Shown: positions 1-8,291 of the stretch, in pieces
Layout of the letters: each line of letters begins with the position of its first letter
How positions within the stretch are numbered: position 1 is the stretch's first letter
NCBI RefSeq assembly: GCF_037076455.1
Contig: NZ_AP028679.1
Location: 1,813,501 to 1,877,500 of the forward strand
Direction of reading: 5' to 3'
Source of the DNA: Desulfoferula mesophila
Lineage (GTDB): Bacteria > Desulfobacterota > Desulfarculia > Desulfarculales > Desulfarculaceae
Length of the DNA stretch: 64,000 nucleotides
Translations under genes and position numbers: made by a program
Notes under the pieces: model-generated
What the model saw: the letters and a program-made list of their open reading frames with translations, nothing else
Databases searched by the model: none
What the model was told of the DNA's origin: nothing

Positions 1-5
1 AGCTT

Positions 6-1550
6 TTGCTTAAGGCCGAAAACATCACCAAGACCTTTCCCGGCGTGAAGGCCCTGGATAAAGTCAACTTTGATCTGCGCCCCGGCGAGGTGCATGTGTT
101 GTTCGGGGAAAACGGCGCGGGCAAGTCCACCCTCACCAAGGTGCTGGCCGGCTCCTATCTGCCCGAAGAAGGCGCCATCTATTTGCGCGGCCAAAAGATG
201 GATTTCAAAAACCCCTATGACGCGCGCAGCCGGGGGGTGTCGGCGGTGTACCAGGAATTCAGCCTGGTGCCCAAGCTCACGGTGCTGGAAAACCTTTTCC
301 TGGGCCGCGAGATGACCAAGCGGGGCCTGTTGAACAAGGAGGCCATGCTCAGGCAGGCTCAGGCCTCCCTCGAGGATCTGGGATTTGACCTGGACCCCAT
401 GGCCAAGGTGGGCGGGCTCAAGCGGGCCGAACGGCAGATGGTGGAGATCACCAAGGCCTTTCAGGGAAAGATGTCGGTGTTGATCCTGGACGAGCCTACC
501 GCGTCCCTGAGCGACAAGGAGGTTATTCGCCTTTTTGAGCTCATCGATCGCCTAAAGGGCGAGGGGGTGGGAATCATCTACATCTCCCACCGCATCGATG
601 AATTGAAAAAGGTGGGCGACCGCATCAGCGTGCTGCGCGACGGCCGCAACGTGGCCACCCTGGACATGGCCGATGCCGACGAGGAGAAGCTAATCTCCCT
701 CATGACCGGCCGCGATTACGAAGAGATCTTCCCGGAAATCAACACCACGCCGGGCAAGGTGGTGTTGGAGGTGCAGAACCTGGCCACCATCTCGGGACTG
801 CACGACATCAGCTTCCAGGTGCATGAAGGCGAAATCCTGGGCATCGCCGGACTGGTGGGCGCGGGCAAGTCCCGGGTGGGGCGGGCCCTATACGGCCTGG
901 AGAAGATCACCGGCGGCACGGTGATCATGGAAGGCTACGCCGTGGAAGATCCCTCGCCCATCAAGTCCCTCAAGAGCGGGGTGATGTATTTCCCGGCCGA
1001 CCGCCACAAGGAAGGCCTGGTGCTGTGCCGCAACGTGCGCGAGAACCAGACACTGGCCTCCATCCCCCTGTTCGAGAAGAAGGGCTTCATCGACATGCGG
1101 CGCGAGGAGGGCGCGGTGCGCGGCATCGTCAAGAAGATGAACGTGCGTCCCGGCCGCATCCACAACCAGATAAACAACCTGAGCGGCGGCAATCAACAGA
1201 AGGTCATGCTGAGCCGCGGCCTGACCCGCGACGTCAAGCTGTTCGTCTTCGACGAGGCCTCCTGCGGCATCGACGTGGGGGCCAAGCACGACGTTTACAT
1301 GTTCCTCAAGGAGCAGGCCGAGCGCGGCGCGGCGGTTATCTTCATCTCCTCGGAGCTGCCCGAGGTGCTGCACCTGAGCCACAACATCCTGGTCATGCAC
1401 GCCGGCACCGTGGCTAAAACCATGCCCGGCAAGGGGGCCAGCGAGGAAGACGTGCTCAGCGCCTGTTTCGGCTATGAGTACGATGAAATCTGCCACAACG
1501 GTCACGGCGCCCCTGCTCACGGCTCCGGGCCCAACGCCATCGAGAGGTAA
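6..1550 (+). CDS. Sugar-type ABC transporter ATP-binding protein (RbsA/MglA-like)
   Basis: Cytoplasmic ATPase of a ribose/galactose-type ABC importer. Two ATP-binding domains lie in tandem. The first has Walker A GENGAGKST at about residues 34-42, a divergent signature near GLKRAERQMVE and Walker B VLILDEPTA. The second has GLVGAGKSR near 280, signature LSGGNQQKV near 395 and FVFDEASCG. The 514-residue length fits the RbsA family. A TTG at position 6 is used as start, but the window begins five bases upstream, so a few residues may be missing. The permease follows at once. No periplasmic binding protein is visible, so it probably lies before the window. Substrate cannot be told from the ATPase; the operon context suggests a lactam-like compound rather than a sugar. 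Confidence 0.9.
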   Translation: MLKAENITKTFPGVKALDKVNFDLRPGEVHVLFGENGAGKSTLTKVLAGSYLPEEGAIYLRGQKMDFKNPYDARSRGVSAVYQEFSLVPKLTVLENLFLGREMTKRGLLNKEAMLRQAQASLEDLGFDLDPMAKVGGLKRAERQMVEITKAFQGKMSVLILDEPTASLSDKEVIRLFELIDRLKGEGVGIIYISHRIDELKKVGDRISVLRDGRNVATLDMADADEEKLISLMTGRDYEEIFPEINTTPGKVVLEVQNLATISGLHDISFQVHEGEILGIAGLVGAGKSRVGRALYGLEKITGGTVIMEGYAVEDPSPIKSLKSGVMYFPADRHKEGLVLCRNVRENQTLASIPLFEKKGFIDMRREEGAVRGIVKKMNVRPGRIHNQINNLSGGNQQKVMLSRGLTRDVKLFVFDEASCGIDVGAKHDVYMFLKEQAERGAAVIFISSELPEVLHLSHNILVMHAGTVAKTMPGKGASEEDVLSACFGYEYDEICHNGHGAPAHGSGPNAIER

Positions 1551-1554
1551 TGTC

Positions 1555-2517
1555 TTGGACTGGCTAAAACGCATATTCATCAAGGTGGGGGTGCTCCCCT
1601 TCCTTCTGGTGGCTTTGGTCATCTTGTTCAGTTTGGCCGAGCATCGCTTCATGTCCCTGTCCAACCTGCTCAACGTGGGCCGCCAGACCACCTATCTGGC
1701 CATCGTCACGGCCGGTCAGATGCTGACCATCCTGTGCGCGGGCTTCGACCTCTCGGTGGGCTCGTCGGTGGCGCTCACCAGCATCATCACCGCCATGGTC
1801 GTGGTGTCGGTGGCCGACCCCACCACCGCCCTGATCCTGGGCATCCTGGCCGGCGTGGGCACCGCCACCCTGGTGGGCCTGGCCAACGGCATCACCATCG
1901 CCGTGTTCAGGGTCTCGCCTTTCGTGGTGACTCTGGGTATGCTTTCGGTGGCCCACGGCCTGGCCCTGCTGATCAGCAGCGGCGTGCCCATCTTCAACCT
2001 GCCGCCGGAGCTCAACGACATCTTCGGCATGGGCATGCTGTGGGGCATTCCGGTGCCGGTCATCGTGGCCGCGGCCATAGTGGGGCTCATCTGGCTGTTG
2101 CTCAGCCGCACCAGGGTGGGCCGCTATTTTTACGCCTTGGGCGGCAACCGCGAGGCGGCCCGCCTGTCGGGCATCGCGGTGCGCAAGTACACCGCGTTGG
2201 CCTATGTGCTTTGCGGCACCCTCACCGGCATCACCGGGGTGATGCTCACCGCCCGGGTGGCCTCGGGAGAGCCCAACCTGGGGGCCAACCTGCCCTTGGA
2301 ATCCATCGCCGCGGCGGTCATCGGAGGGGTGAGCCTGCGCGGCGGCGAGGGTAGCATAATCGGCGCCATCTTTGGGGCCATACTCATCGTGACCATCCGC
2401 AACGGCATGGACCTGATGAACATCAGCTCGTATCTGCAGATGGTGGTCATGGGCTGCCTGCTTATCTTCGCGGTGGTCATGGACCAGTTCCGGCTCTCCA
2501 TGCGGGGCCGGCAATAG
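1555..2517 (+). CDS. Sugar-type ABC transporter permease (RbsC-like)
   Basis: Integral membrane subunit of the same importer. It has about eight to ten hydrophobic segments and the family's C-terminal glycine-rich block (AAAVIGGVSLRGGEGS, then GAIFGAILIV). I prefer the TTG at 1555 because GAGAGG at 1542-1547 is a good ribosome site seven bases before it; this gives 320 residues. The same frame stays open to an ATG at 1474, but that start would overlap the ATPase end by 77 bases and add a non-membrane tail unlike the family. Transcribed with the ATPase and the downstream enzymes. Confidence 0.88.
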   Translation: MDWLKRIFIKVGVLPFLLVALVILFSLAEHRFMSLSNLLNVGRQTTYLAIVTAGQMLTILCAGFDLSVGSSVALTSIITAMVVVSVADPTTALILGILAGVGTATLVGLANGITIAVFRVSPFVVTLGMLSVAHGLALLISSGVPIFNLPPELNDIFGMGMLWGIPVPVIVAAAIVGLIWLLLSRTRVGRYFYALGGNREAARLSGIAVRKYTALAYVLCGTLTGITGVMLTARVASGEPNLGANLPLESIAAAVIGGVSLRGGEGSIIGAIFGAILIVTIRNGMDLMNISSYLQMVVMGCLLIFAVVMDQFRLSMRGRQ

Positions 2518-2535
2518 AGGAGCGGAGGAAAAATC

Positions 2536-3288
2536 GTGAACATTGACCTCAACGCCGACATGGGAGAATCCTTCGGCATGTACAAGCTCGGCAACGACGC
2601 CGAGTTCATGAAATACATAACCAGCGCCAACGTGGCCTGCGGTTTCCACGCCGGGGACCCCTCGGTGATGAAGGCCACCGTGGCCCTGGCCAAAGAGTTC
2701 GGGGTGGCGGTGGGGGCCCATCCGGGCCTGCCCGACCTGCAGGGTTTCGGCCGCCGGGAGATGAAGCTCACCCCGGCCGAGGTCTACGACATCATCGTGT
2801 ACCAGGCCGGAGCCCTCAAGGGCTTCTGCGAGGCGGCGGGCCTCAGGCTGCACCACGTGAAGCCCCACGGCAGCCTCTACGGCATGGTGCACCGCGACCC
2901 GGAGATGGCCGCCGCCGTGTGCCAGGCGGCCAAGGACCTGGACCCGGACCTGTACCTGTACGTGATGAAAAAGGGCGTCATCGCCGAGGAGGCGGCCAAG
3001 CTGGGGGTGCGCACCGTGTTCGAGCTCTACTCGGACCTTAGCTACGACCCCGAGGGCAACCTGGTGATCACCCGGGCCCACGACGCCCACGACCCCGCGC
3101 AGGTGGCCCAGCGGGTGGGCAAGATGGTCACCCAGGGCAAGGTGGCCGCCACCGACGGCAGCGAGATAGCCATCGCCGGCTCCTCGGTGTGCGTGCACGG
3201 CGACACCCCCGGCGCGGATCAGATAGTCATGGCGGTGCGCCAGGCCCTGGAGGGGGCCGGGTGCGCCTTGGCCTCTCCGGAGTTGTAA
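2536..3288 (+). CDS. pxpA: LamB/YcsF family protein, 5-oxoprolinase subunit A-like
   Basis: PxpA acts with PxpB and PxpC in ATP-dependent opening of 5-oxoproline; the fungal relative lamB belongs to lactam utilisation. Family blocks are all present: DLNADMGESFG at 4-14, ANVACGFHAGDP near 36, GAHPGLPDLQGFGRR near 60, VKPHGSLYG near 110 and CVHGDTPGA near 220. Length (250) is normal. Start is GTG at 2536 behind GGAGG (2524-2528). It sits between the importer and the aminotransferase, in an operon that also carries AHS1, AHS2, a biotin carrier and a biotin carboxylase. The true substrate could be oxoproline, another lactam or a related cyclic amide. Confidence 0.88.
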   Translation: MNIDLNADMGESFGMYKLGNDAEFMKYITSANVACGFHAGDPSVMKATVALAKEFGVAVGAHPGLPDLQGFGRREMKLTPAEVYDIIVYQAGALKGFCEAAGLRLHHVKPHGSLYGMVHRDPEMAAAVCQAAKDLDPDLYLYVMKKGVIAEEAAKLGVRTVFELYSDLSYDPEGNLVITRAHDAHDPAQVAQRVGKMVTQGKVAATDGSEIAIAGSSVCVHGDTPGADQIVMAVRQALEGAGCALASPEL

Positions 3289-3337
3289 AGCGCTGGCGTG
3301 CCTGGAGGGAGGCGCGCCGAGGTGAGGAGGTGACCAG

Positions 3338-4651
3338 TTGACGGCCAAAACCAGCAACCAGTCCCTGGGGGCGCTGCGCGAGCAGGCGGTTCCTCAGGGG
3401 CCTTTCAACAGCACGCCCTATTTCACGGACCGGGCCCTGGGGGCCGAGATATGGGACGTGGAAGGCAACCGTTTCATCGACTTCGCCGGGGGCATCGGCG
3501 TGGTCAACGTGGGCCACTGCAACCCCAAGGTGGTGGAGGCGGTAAAGGCCCAGGCCGAGCGTTTTCTGCACACCTGCTTCCACATCGTCATGTACGAGCC
3601 CTATGTGGAACTGGCCGACCGGCTCAACCGGCTCACTCCCGGTGATTTCGCCAAAAAGACCGTGCTGGTCAACAGCGGGGCCGAGTCGGTGGAAAACGCG
3701 GTCAAGGCGGCGCGCTACTACACTAAGCGCCCGGCGGTGATCGTGGCCGAGGGGGCCTTCCACGGCCGCACGCTGCTGGCCATGAGCATGACCAGCAAGG
3801 TCAAGCCCTACAAGTTCGGCTACGGGCCCTTCGCGCCCGAGATCTACCGCATGCCCTATGCCTATTGCTACCGCTGCCCCTACCACCTGAGCTACCCCTC
3901 CTGCGGGGTGGCCTGCGCCCACGGCCTGGAGGATTTCTTCATCGAGCACGTGGCCGCCGAAAACACCGCGGCGGTGGTGCTGGAGCCGGTGCTGGGCGAG
4001 GGCGGCTTCGTGGTGCCCCCGCCGGAGTACTTCAAGATCATCTCCGAAATATGCCATAAGTACGGCATACTGCTGGTGGCCGACGAGGTGCAGACCGGGG
4101 TGTGCCGCACCGGGCGCATGTTCGCCATGGAGCATTTCGGGGTGGCCGCCGACCTGACCACCGTGGCCAAGTCCATCGCCGGGGGCCTGCCCCTGGCCGG
4201 GGTGGTGGGCCGGGCCGAGATCATGGAGGCCTCCCACGTGGGCGGCCTGGGCGGCACCTACGGCGGCAACCCCGTGGCCTGCGCCGCGGCCCTGGCCGTG
4301 CTGGACTTCATCGACGAGGTGGATCTGGCCGCCCGGGCAGAGGCCATTGGCCAGCGCATCCGCGAGCGATTCGAGGAAATGGCCGGGCACTACGAGCTCA
4401 TCGGCGAGGTGCGCGGCCTGGGGGCCATGATGGCCCTGGAGCTGGTGAGCGACCGCAAGGCCAAGACCCCGGCCGGCGAGGAGGCCAAGAAGCTCACCGC
4501 CTGGTGTCACCAGCACGGCTTGGTGCTGCTGTCCTGCGGCAAATACGGTAACGTCATCAGAACCCTCATGCCGCTGGTCATCAGCGACGACTTGCTGGAA
4601 GAGGGCCTGGATATATTGGAAAAGGGATTGGCCGCCGTCAGCCAAGGCTAG
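3338..4651 (+). CDS. Class III omega-aminotransferase (4-aminobutyrate aminotransferase-like)
   Basis: PLP enzyme expected to move the terminal amino group of an omega-amino acid to an oxo acid. It shows the class III fold markers: VNSGAESVENAVKAAR near 110, GAFHGRT near 140, LLVADEVQTGVCRTG near 245 and the PLP lysine in TTVAKSIAGGLPLAG near 280. An insertion near 170-195 carries four cysteines (CYRCPYHLSYPSCGVAC), like the cysteine-bearing insertion in some GABA transaminases. Start is TTG at 3338 behind GAGGAGGTGA. Next to a lactam-opening set, its natural job would be deamination of the ring-opened product, such as 4-aminobutyrate from 2-pyrrolidinone. The exact chain length is unknown. 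Confidence 0.85.
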   Translation: MTAKTSNQSLGALREQAVPQGPFNSTPYFTDRALGAEIWDVEGNRFIDFAGGIGVVNVGHCNPKVVEAVKAQAERFLHTCFHIVMYEPYVELADRLNRLTPGDFAKKTVLVNSGAESVENAVKAARYYTKRPAVIVAEGAFHGRTLLAMSMTSKVKPYKFGYGPFAPEIYRMPYAYCYRCPYHLSYPSCGVACAHGLEDFFIEHVAAENTAAVVLEPVLGEGGFVVPPPEYFKIISEICHKYGILLVADEVQTGVCRTGRMFAMEHFGVAADLTTVAKSIAGGLPLAGVVGRAEIMEASHVGGLGGTYGGNPVACAAALAVLDFIDEVDLAARAEAIGQRIRERFEEMAGHYELIGEVRGLGAMMALELVSDRKAKTPAGEEAKKLTAWCHQHGLVLLSCGKYGNVIRTLMPLVISDDLLEEGLDILEKGLAAVSQG

Positions 4652-4686
4652 GGCGGCCGCAAGCGACCCGAAAGGGGGCAAAACCT

Positions 4687-5673
4687 ATGAGCAAAGACAA
4701 ATACGACGTGATTTTGGACACCATGCCGGAGACTGAATCCCGCTTGGAGATTCTGTTCCGCCAGGCGGGTGATGGCTTCATTCAGGTGGAGTACGGCCGC
4801 GAGCAGCGGGCCATGCTGCAGGACTCCTTCCGCATGCTGGCGGTGAACGACATAATCCTGGGCAAGGGCCTCCAGGGCCTCATCGAGACGGTTCCCGGCA
4901 TCCGCACCAACATGCTGCACTTCGACCCCTCGGTGCTGGCGGCGGACAAGCTCATCGGCGCGGTGAAGGAAGCCGAGGACTCCATGCCCACGGTGGACGA
5001 CGTGGTGCTGCCGTCGCGCTTGATCCACCTGCCTCTGGCCTTTGAGGACAGCGAGACCAAGAAGGCGGTGGCCAAGTACCTGAAGGAGGTGCGCCCCGAC
5101 GCGCCCAACTGCGCCGACGGCTACAACCTGGAGTACATGGCCATGTGCAACGGGGTCACCGTGGACGAGTGCAAGAAGATGCTCTTGGGCACCGACTGGT
5201 TCAACAGCGGCGGCGGTTTCTGGCCGGGCGGCGCCTTCCTGTGGCCCACCGACCCCCGCTGCGCCGTGGTGGTGCCCAAGTACAACCCGCCGCGCACCTG
5301 GACCCCCGAGGGGGCGGCGGGCATCGGCGGCCCCTGCGTGTTCACCTACACCACTCCCACCGGCGGCGGCTACCAGCTCTTCGGCCGCACCATCCCGGTG
5401 TTCCAGTTCGCCTGCAAGCACCCCATGTTCAAGGACGGCCCCTTCCTGTATCGCAACGCCGACCGGGTGCGCTTCCACGAGGTCAGCGAAAAGGAAGTGG
5501 TGGAGATCTACGGCCACGTCCACGACAAGACCGACTACGTCTACGAGATCGAGGAAGGCGAGATCAAGGCCAAGGAATACATCGAGTGGTTCAACTCCGA
5601 CGAGGTGCAACAGGGCGCGGCCCAGCTCAAGGCCAAGCAGGCCGAGGGCACCAAGAAGGCCCCCAGGCTGTAG
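4687..5673 (+). CDS. pxpB: AHS1/KipI family subunit (PxpB-like) with extra N-terminal region
   Basis: Homolog of the first half of the carboxyltransferase-like unit of urea carboxylase and of 5-oxoprolinase subunit B. The conserved parts are GGGFWPGGAFLWP near 178-190, GGPCVFTYTTPTGGGYQL near 218-235 and FGRTIPVF. At 328 residues it is clearly longer than KipI/PxpB (about 240), with added sequence at the N-terminus and a charged tail after about 280. ATG at 4687 follows AAAGGGGG. It lies 18 bases before its usual partner AHS2. With the biotin carboxylase and carrier downstream, it is likely to be part of a biotin-dependent enzyme rather than a simple ATP-dependent PxpABC. Confidence 0.82.
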   Translation: MSKDKYDVILDTMPETESRLEILFRQAGDGFIQVEYGREQRAMLQDSFRMLAVNDIILGKGLQGLIETVPGIRTNMLHFDPSVLAADKLIGAVKEAEDSMPTVDDVVLPSRLIHLPLAFEDSETKKAVAKYLKEVRPDAPNCADGYNLEYMAMCNGVTVDECKKMLLGTDWFNSGGGFWPGGAFLWPTDPRCAVVVPKYNPPRTWTPEGAAGIGGPCVFTYTTPTGGGYQLFGRTIPVFQFACKHPMFKDGPFLYRNADRVRFHEVSEKEVVEIYGHVHDKTDYVYEIEEGEIKAKEYIEWFNSDEVQQGAAQLKAKQAEGTKKAPRL

Positions 5674-5691
5674 GGAAAGGGAGCAAGGCTT

Positions 5692-6675
5692 ATGCTGAAA
5701 ATAATCAATGGCGGAATCGAGACTCTGGTGGAAGACTGGCCGGGACGGCTGGGCTACCTGGGCAAGGGCATGAGCGCCTCGGGGTCCTTTGACAACGTGG
5801 GCCTGGGCCTGGCCAACGTGCTGGTGGGCAACCCCTCCGGCGAGGCGGGCCTGGAGATCACCGGCGGCTTTTTCGAGGCCGAATTCACCGACGACCACGT
5901 AATCGCCATCACCGGCACCGACATGCAGCCCACCATCAACGGGCAGCCCGTGCCCATGTACACCTCGCTCAAGGTGAGCGCCGGCGACAAGATCAAGTTC
6001 CTGCACATCGGCACCACCGGCTTCCGCAGCTATTTGGCCGTGGCCGGCGGCGTGGACGTGCCCGCCTATCTGGGCAGCAAGTCCACCTGCATCTTCGGGG
6101 CCTACGGCGGCTTTGACGGCCGCCCCCTGACGCCCGGCGACGAGGTGAAGTTCGGGGCGCCCAGCGCGGACCTGGGCTCCCTGGAGGGCCGCAAGCTAAA
6201 GCCCGAGGCCATGCCCGAGCTGGTCAACCAGTGGGTGCTCCGGGCCATCCCCGGCCCCAACACCTGCCCGGACTACGCCACCGAGGAAGGCATGGACCTG
6301 CTGTTCAGCCGGGTCTCCAAGATCCAGCACACCTCCAACCGCTCGGCCTATCGCCTGGAAGAGCTGCCCATGAGCTTCTTCGCCCGGACCGACGGCGGGG
6401 TGGGCGGCAGCCATCCCTCCAACATCATCGACCACGCCTACGCCATTCGCGGGGCGCTCAACATCTGCGGCAACACCCCCATCCTGCTGGTGGCCGACGG
6501 CCCCACCCTGGGCGGCTACATGTGCGCCCTCAACGTCATCAACGCCGACCTGTGGAAAGTGGGCCAGGGCGCGCCGGGCCGGGACTTCATGAAGTTCCAG
6601 CTTTGCACCCAGGAAGAGGCCGTCCAGGCTCGTAAAGACCAGAAGAAATGGCTCAGCGAAGACTCGCTGGCCTAG
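5692..6675 (+). CDS. pxpC: AHS2/KipA family biotin-dependent carboxyltransferase-like subunit (PxpC-like)
   Basis: Second half of the AHS1/AHS2 unit. The N-terminus INGGIETLVEDWPGRLGYL and the following LANVLVGNPSGEAGLEIT match the family, as do YLAVAGGVDVPAYLGS near 115 and GPTLGGYMCALNVI near 268. Length 327 is normal. The family's usual GAMD is replaced by GSFDN here. Start is ATG at 5692 after GGGAGCAAGG. It should form a heteromer with the AHS1 protein and take carboxy-biotin from the small carrier encoded 24 bases downstream. The substrate is inferred from context only. Confidence 0.85.
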   Translation: MLKIINGGIETLVEDWPGRLGYLGKGMSASGSFDNVGLGLANVLVGNPSGEAGLEITGGFFEAEFTDDHVIAITGTDMQPTINGQPVPMYTSLKVSAGDKIKFLHIGTTGFRSYLAVAGGVDVPAYLGSKSTCIFGAYGGFDGRPLTPGDEVKFGAPSADLGSLEGRKLKPEAMPELVNQWVLRAIPGPNTCPDYATEEGMDLLFSRVSKIQHTSNRSAYRLEELPMSFFARTDGGVGGSHPSNIIDHAYAIRGALNICGNTPILLVADGPTLGGYMCALNVINADLWKVGQGAPGRDFMKFQLCTQEEAVQARKDQKKWLSEDSLA

Positions 6676-6699
6676 TTTAGAGAGGAAAAGGATACAAAC

Positions 6700-6924
6700 A
6701 TGGAAAAAAGCGTAAACGCCATCATGCCCGGTCTGTGCGCCCGAGTGGTTGTCAACGAGGGCGACAAGGTCTCCGCGGGTCAGGAAGTCGCGGTTATCAA
6801 CTGCATGAAGACCGAGATTTCGGTAAAGAGCGAGTTCGACGGCACGGTCAGCAAGGTGATCTCCAAGGAATGGGACGAGATGCAGGTGGGGGATCCCATG
6901 GTCATGCTGGAGGTCGAGGAGTAA
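6700..6924 (+). CDS. Small biotin carboxyl carrier protein
   Basis: A 74-residue free biotinyl domain. The biotin-accepting lysine is expected at K37 in INCMKTEI, which replaces the common EAMKM; the paired hairpin VKSEFDGTVSKVI follows as in all biotinyl domains. Start is ATG at 6700 behind AGAGGAAAAGG. It lacks the N-terminal extension of acetyl-CoA carboxylase AccB, so it is a domain-only carrier like those of decarboxylase and urea-carboxylase-like systems. It lies between AHS2 and biotin carboxylase, which makes it the swinging arm between them. The cysteine before the Met-Lys and the threonine after it are unusual. Confidence 0.88.
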   Translation: MEKSVNAIMPGLCARVVVNEGDKVSAGQEVAVINCMKTEISVKSEFDGTVSKVISKEWDEMQVGDPMVMLEVEE

Positions 6925-6933
6925 CCAGACCTC

Positions 6934-8280
6934 ATGATTAATAAACTGCTTATAGCCAACCGGGGCGAGATCGTCCCGCGCATCATCCGGACCTGCCGGG
7001 AAATGGGTATCGCCACCGTGGCGGTGCACTCCGAGGCCGACAAGGGCGCGCCCTTTACGGCCCAGGCCGACGAGGCGGTGAACATCGGGCCGGCCAACCC
7101 GGCTCAGAGTTATCTGAGCATCGAGGCCATCATCGACGCCGCCAAGCAAACCGGCGCGGACGCGGTGCATCCGGGCTATGGCTTTCTCTCCGAGCGTGGC
7201 GCCTTTGCCCAGGCCGTGACCGACGCCGGTCTAACCTGGGTGGGGCCGCCCCCCTCGGTGCTCAAGGCCATCAGCTCCAAGGTGTACGCCCGCAAGCTGG
7301 CCGTGGAGGTGGGGGCCTCGGTCACCCCCGGCACCCTGGACCCTGTCTCTGGCCCCGAGGAAGTGGTGGCCTTTGGCGAACAGCACGGCTATCCCCTGTT
7401 CCTCAAGCTGGACAAGGGCGGCGGCGGCAAGGGCATCGAAAAGGTGTCCGAGCCTTCCCAGGCGGCCGAGGTGTTCAAGCGGGCCTGTTCCATCGGCGCG
7501 ATGGCCTTCGGTTCGCCCGCCTGCTACATCGAGACCGTGGTGGAGCGGCCCCGGCACATCGAGGTGCAGTTCATCGCCGACCAGGCGGGCCACGTGGTCT
7601 GCCTGGGCGAGCGCGAATGCTCCATCCAGCGCCGTCACCAGAAGATCATCGAGGAAGCCCTTTCCCCGGTGGTGGACGAGGCCACCCGGGCCAAGCTCTA
7701 CGCCGACACCGCGGCCATCGTAAAAAAGATGGGCTACGTGGGCGCGGGCACCCTGGAGGGGCTACGCACCAAAAACGGCGACCACTACTTCATGGAGGTC
7801 AACGCCCGTTTGCAGGTGGAGCATCCGGTGAGCGAGTTCCTCACCGGCGAGGACATCGTGCGCCGCCAGTTGGAGGTGGCCATGGGCCGGGAACTGCCCT
7901 GGACCCAAAGCGACATCCTCACCCAGGGCCACGCCATCGAGGCGCGGGTGTATGCCGAGGACCCGGAGACCTTCTACCCCTCCCCCGGCGTGATCAGCCG
8001 GGTGGTGCTGCCCCCGGTGGGCGACAACCTGCGGGTGGACCACGCCCTGGCCGACGGCTGCACGGTGCCGCCTTATTACGACCCCATGCTGGCCAAGGTC
8101 ATCGCCTACGACCAGGACCGCCCCAAGGCCATCGCCCGGCTCATCGAAGCCCTCAAGGCCTTTGAGGTGGAAGGGGTCAAGACCACCATTCCCGTCAACC
8201 TCAAGATATTGGAGCATCTCCAATTCCAGGCCGGGGAGATGGACACCAGCTTCATCGCCGAGCAACTGGGCCTGGAATAG
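6934..8280 (+). CDS. Biotin carboxylase (AccC-like)
   Basis: ATP-grasp enzyme that carboxylates the biotin on the carrier. Features in order: N-terminal KLLIANRGEIVPRIIRTCRE, HPGYGFLSERGAFAQA near 70-85, the glycine-rich ATP loop KLDKGGGGKGIEKV near 155-168, ERECSIQRRHQKIIEE near 228-243 and the catalytic MEVNARLQVEHPVSEF near 285-300. Length 448 is normal. The gene starts nine bases after the carrier gene. The operon has no acetyl-CoA type carboxyltransferase, and its only carboxyltransferase-like subunits are AHS1/AHS2. A separate accC for fatty acid synthesis presumably exists elsewhere in the genome. Confidence 0.92.
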   Translation: MINKLLIANRGEIVPRIIRTCREMGIATVAVHSEADKGAPFTAQADEAVNIGPANPAQSYLSIEAIIDAAKQTGADAVHPGYGFLSERGAFAQAVTDAGLTWVGPPPSVLKAISSKVYARKLAVEVGASVTPGTLDPVSGPEEVVAFGEQHGYPLFLKLDKGGGGKGIEKVSEPSQAAEVFKRACSIGAMAFGSPACYIETVVERPRHIEVQFIADQAGHVVCLGERECSIQRRHQKIIEEALSPVVDEATRAKLYADTAAIVKKMGYVGAGTLEGLRTKNGDHYFMEVNARLQVEHPVSEFLTGEDIVRRQLEVAMGRELPWTQSDILTQGHAIEARVYAEDPETFYPSPGVISRVVLPPVGDNLRVDHALADGCTVPPYYDPMLAKVIAYDQDRPKAIARLIEALKAFEVEGVKTTIPVNLKILEHLQFQAGEMDTSFIAEQLGLE

Positions 8281-8291
8281 GAGCGGACAAC

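Noticed and set aside
1564-3357. Long minus-strand open frame opposite the importer permease and pxpA genes
   Set aside because: His/Gly/Arg-rich low-complexity translation, no family motifs, fully covered by two confident genes on the plus strand; a GC-skew shadow.
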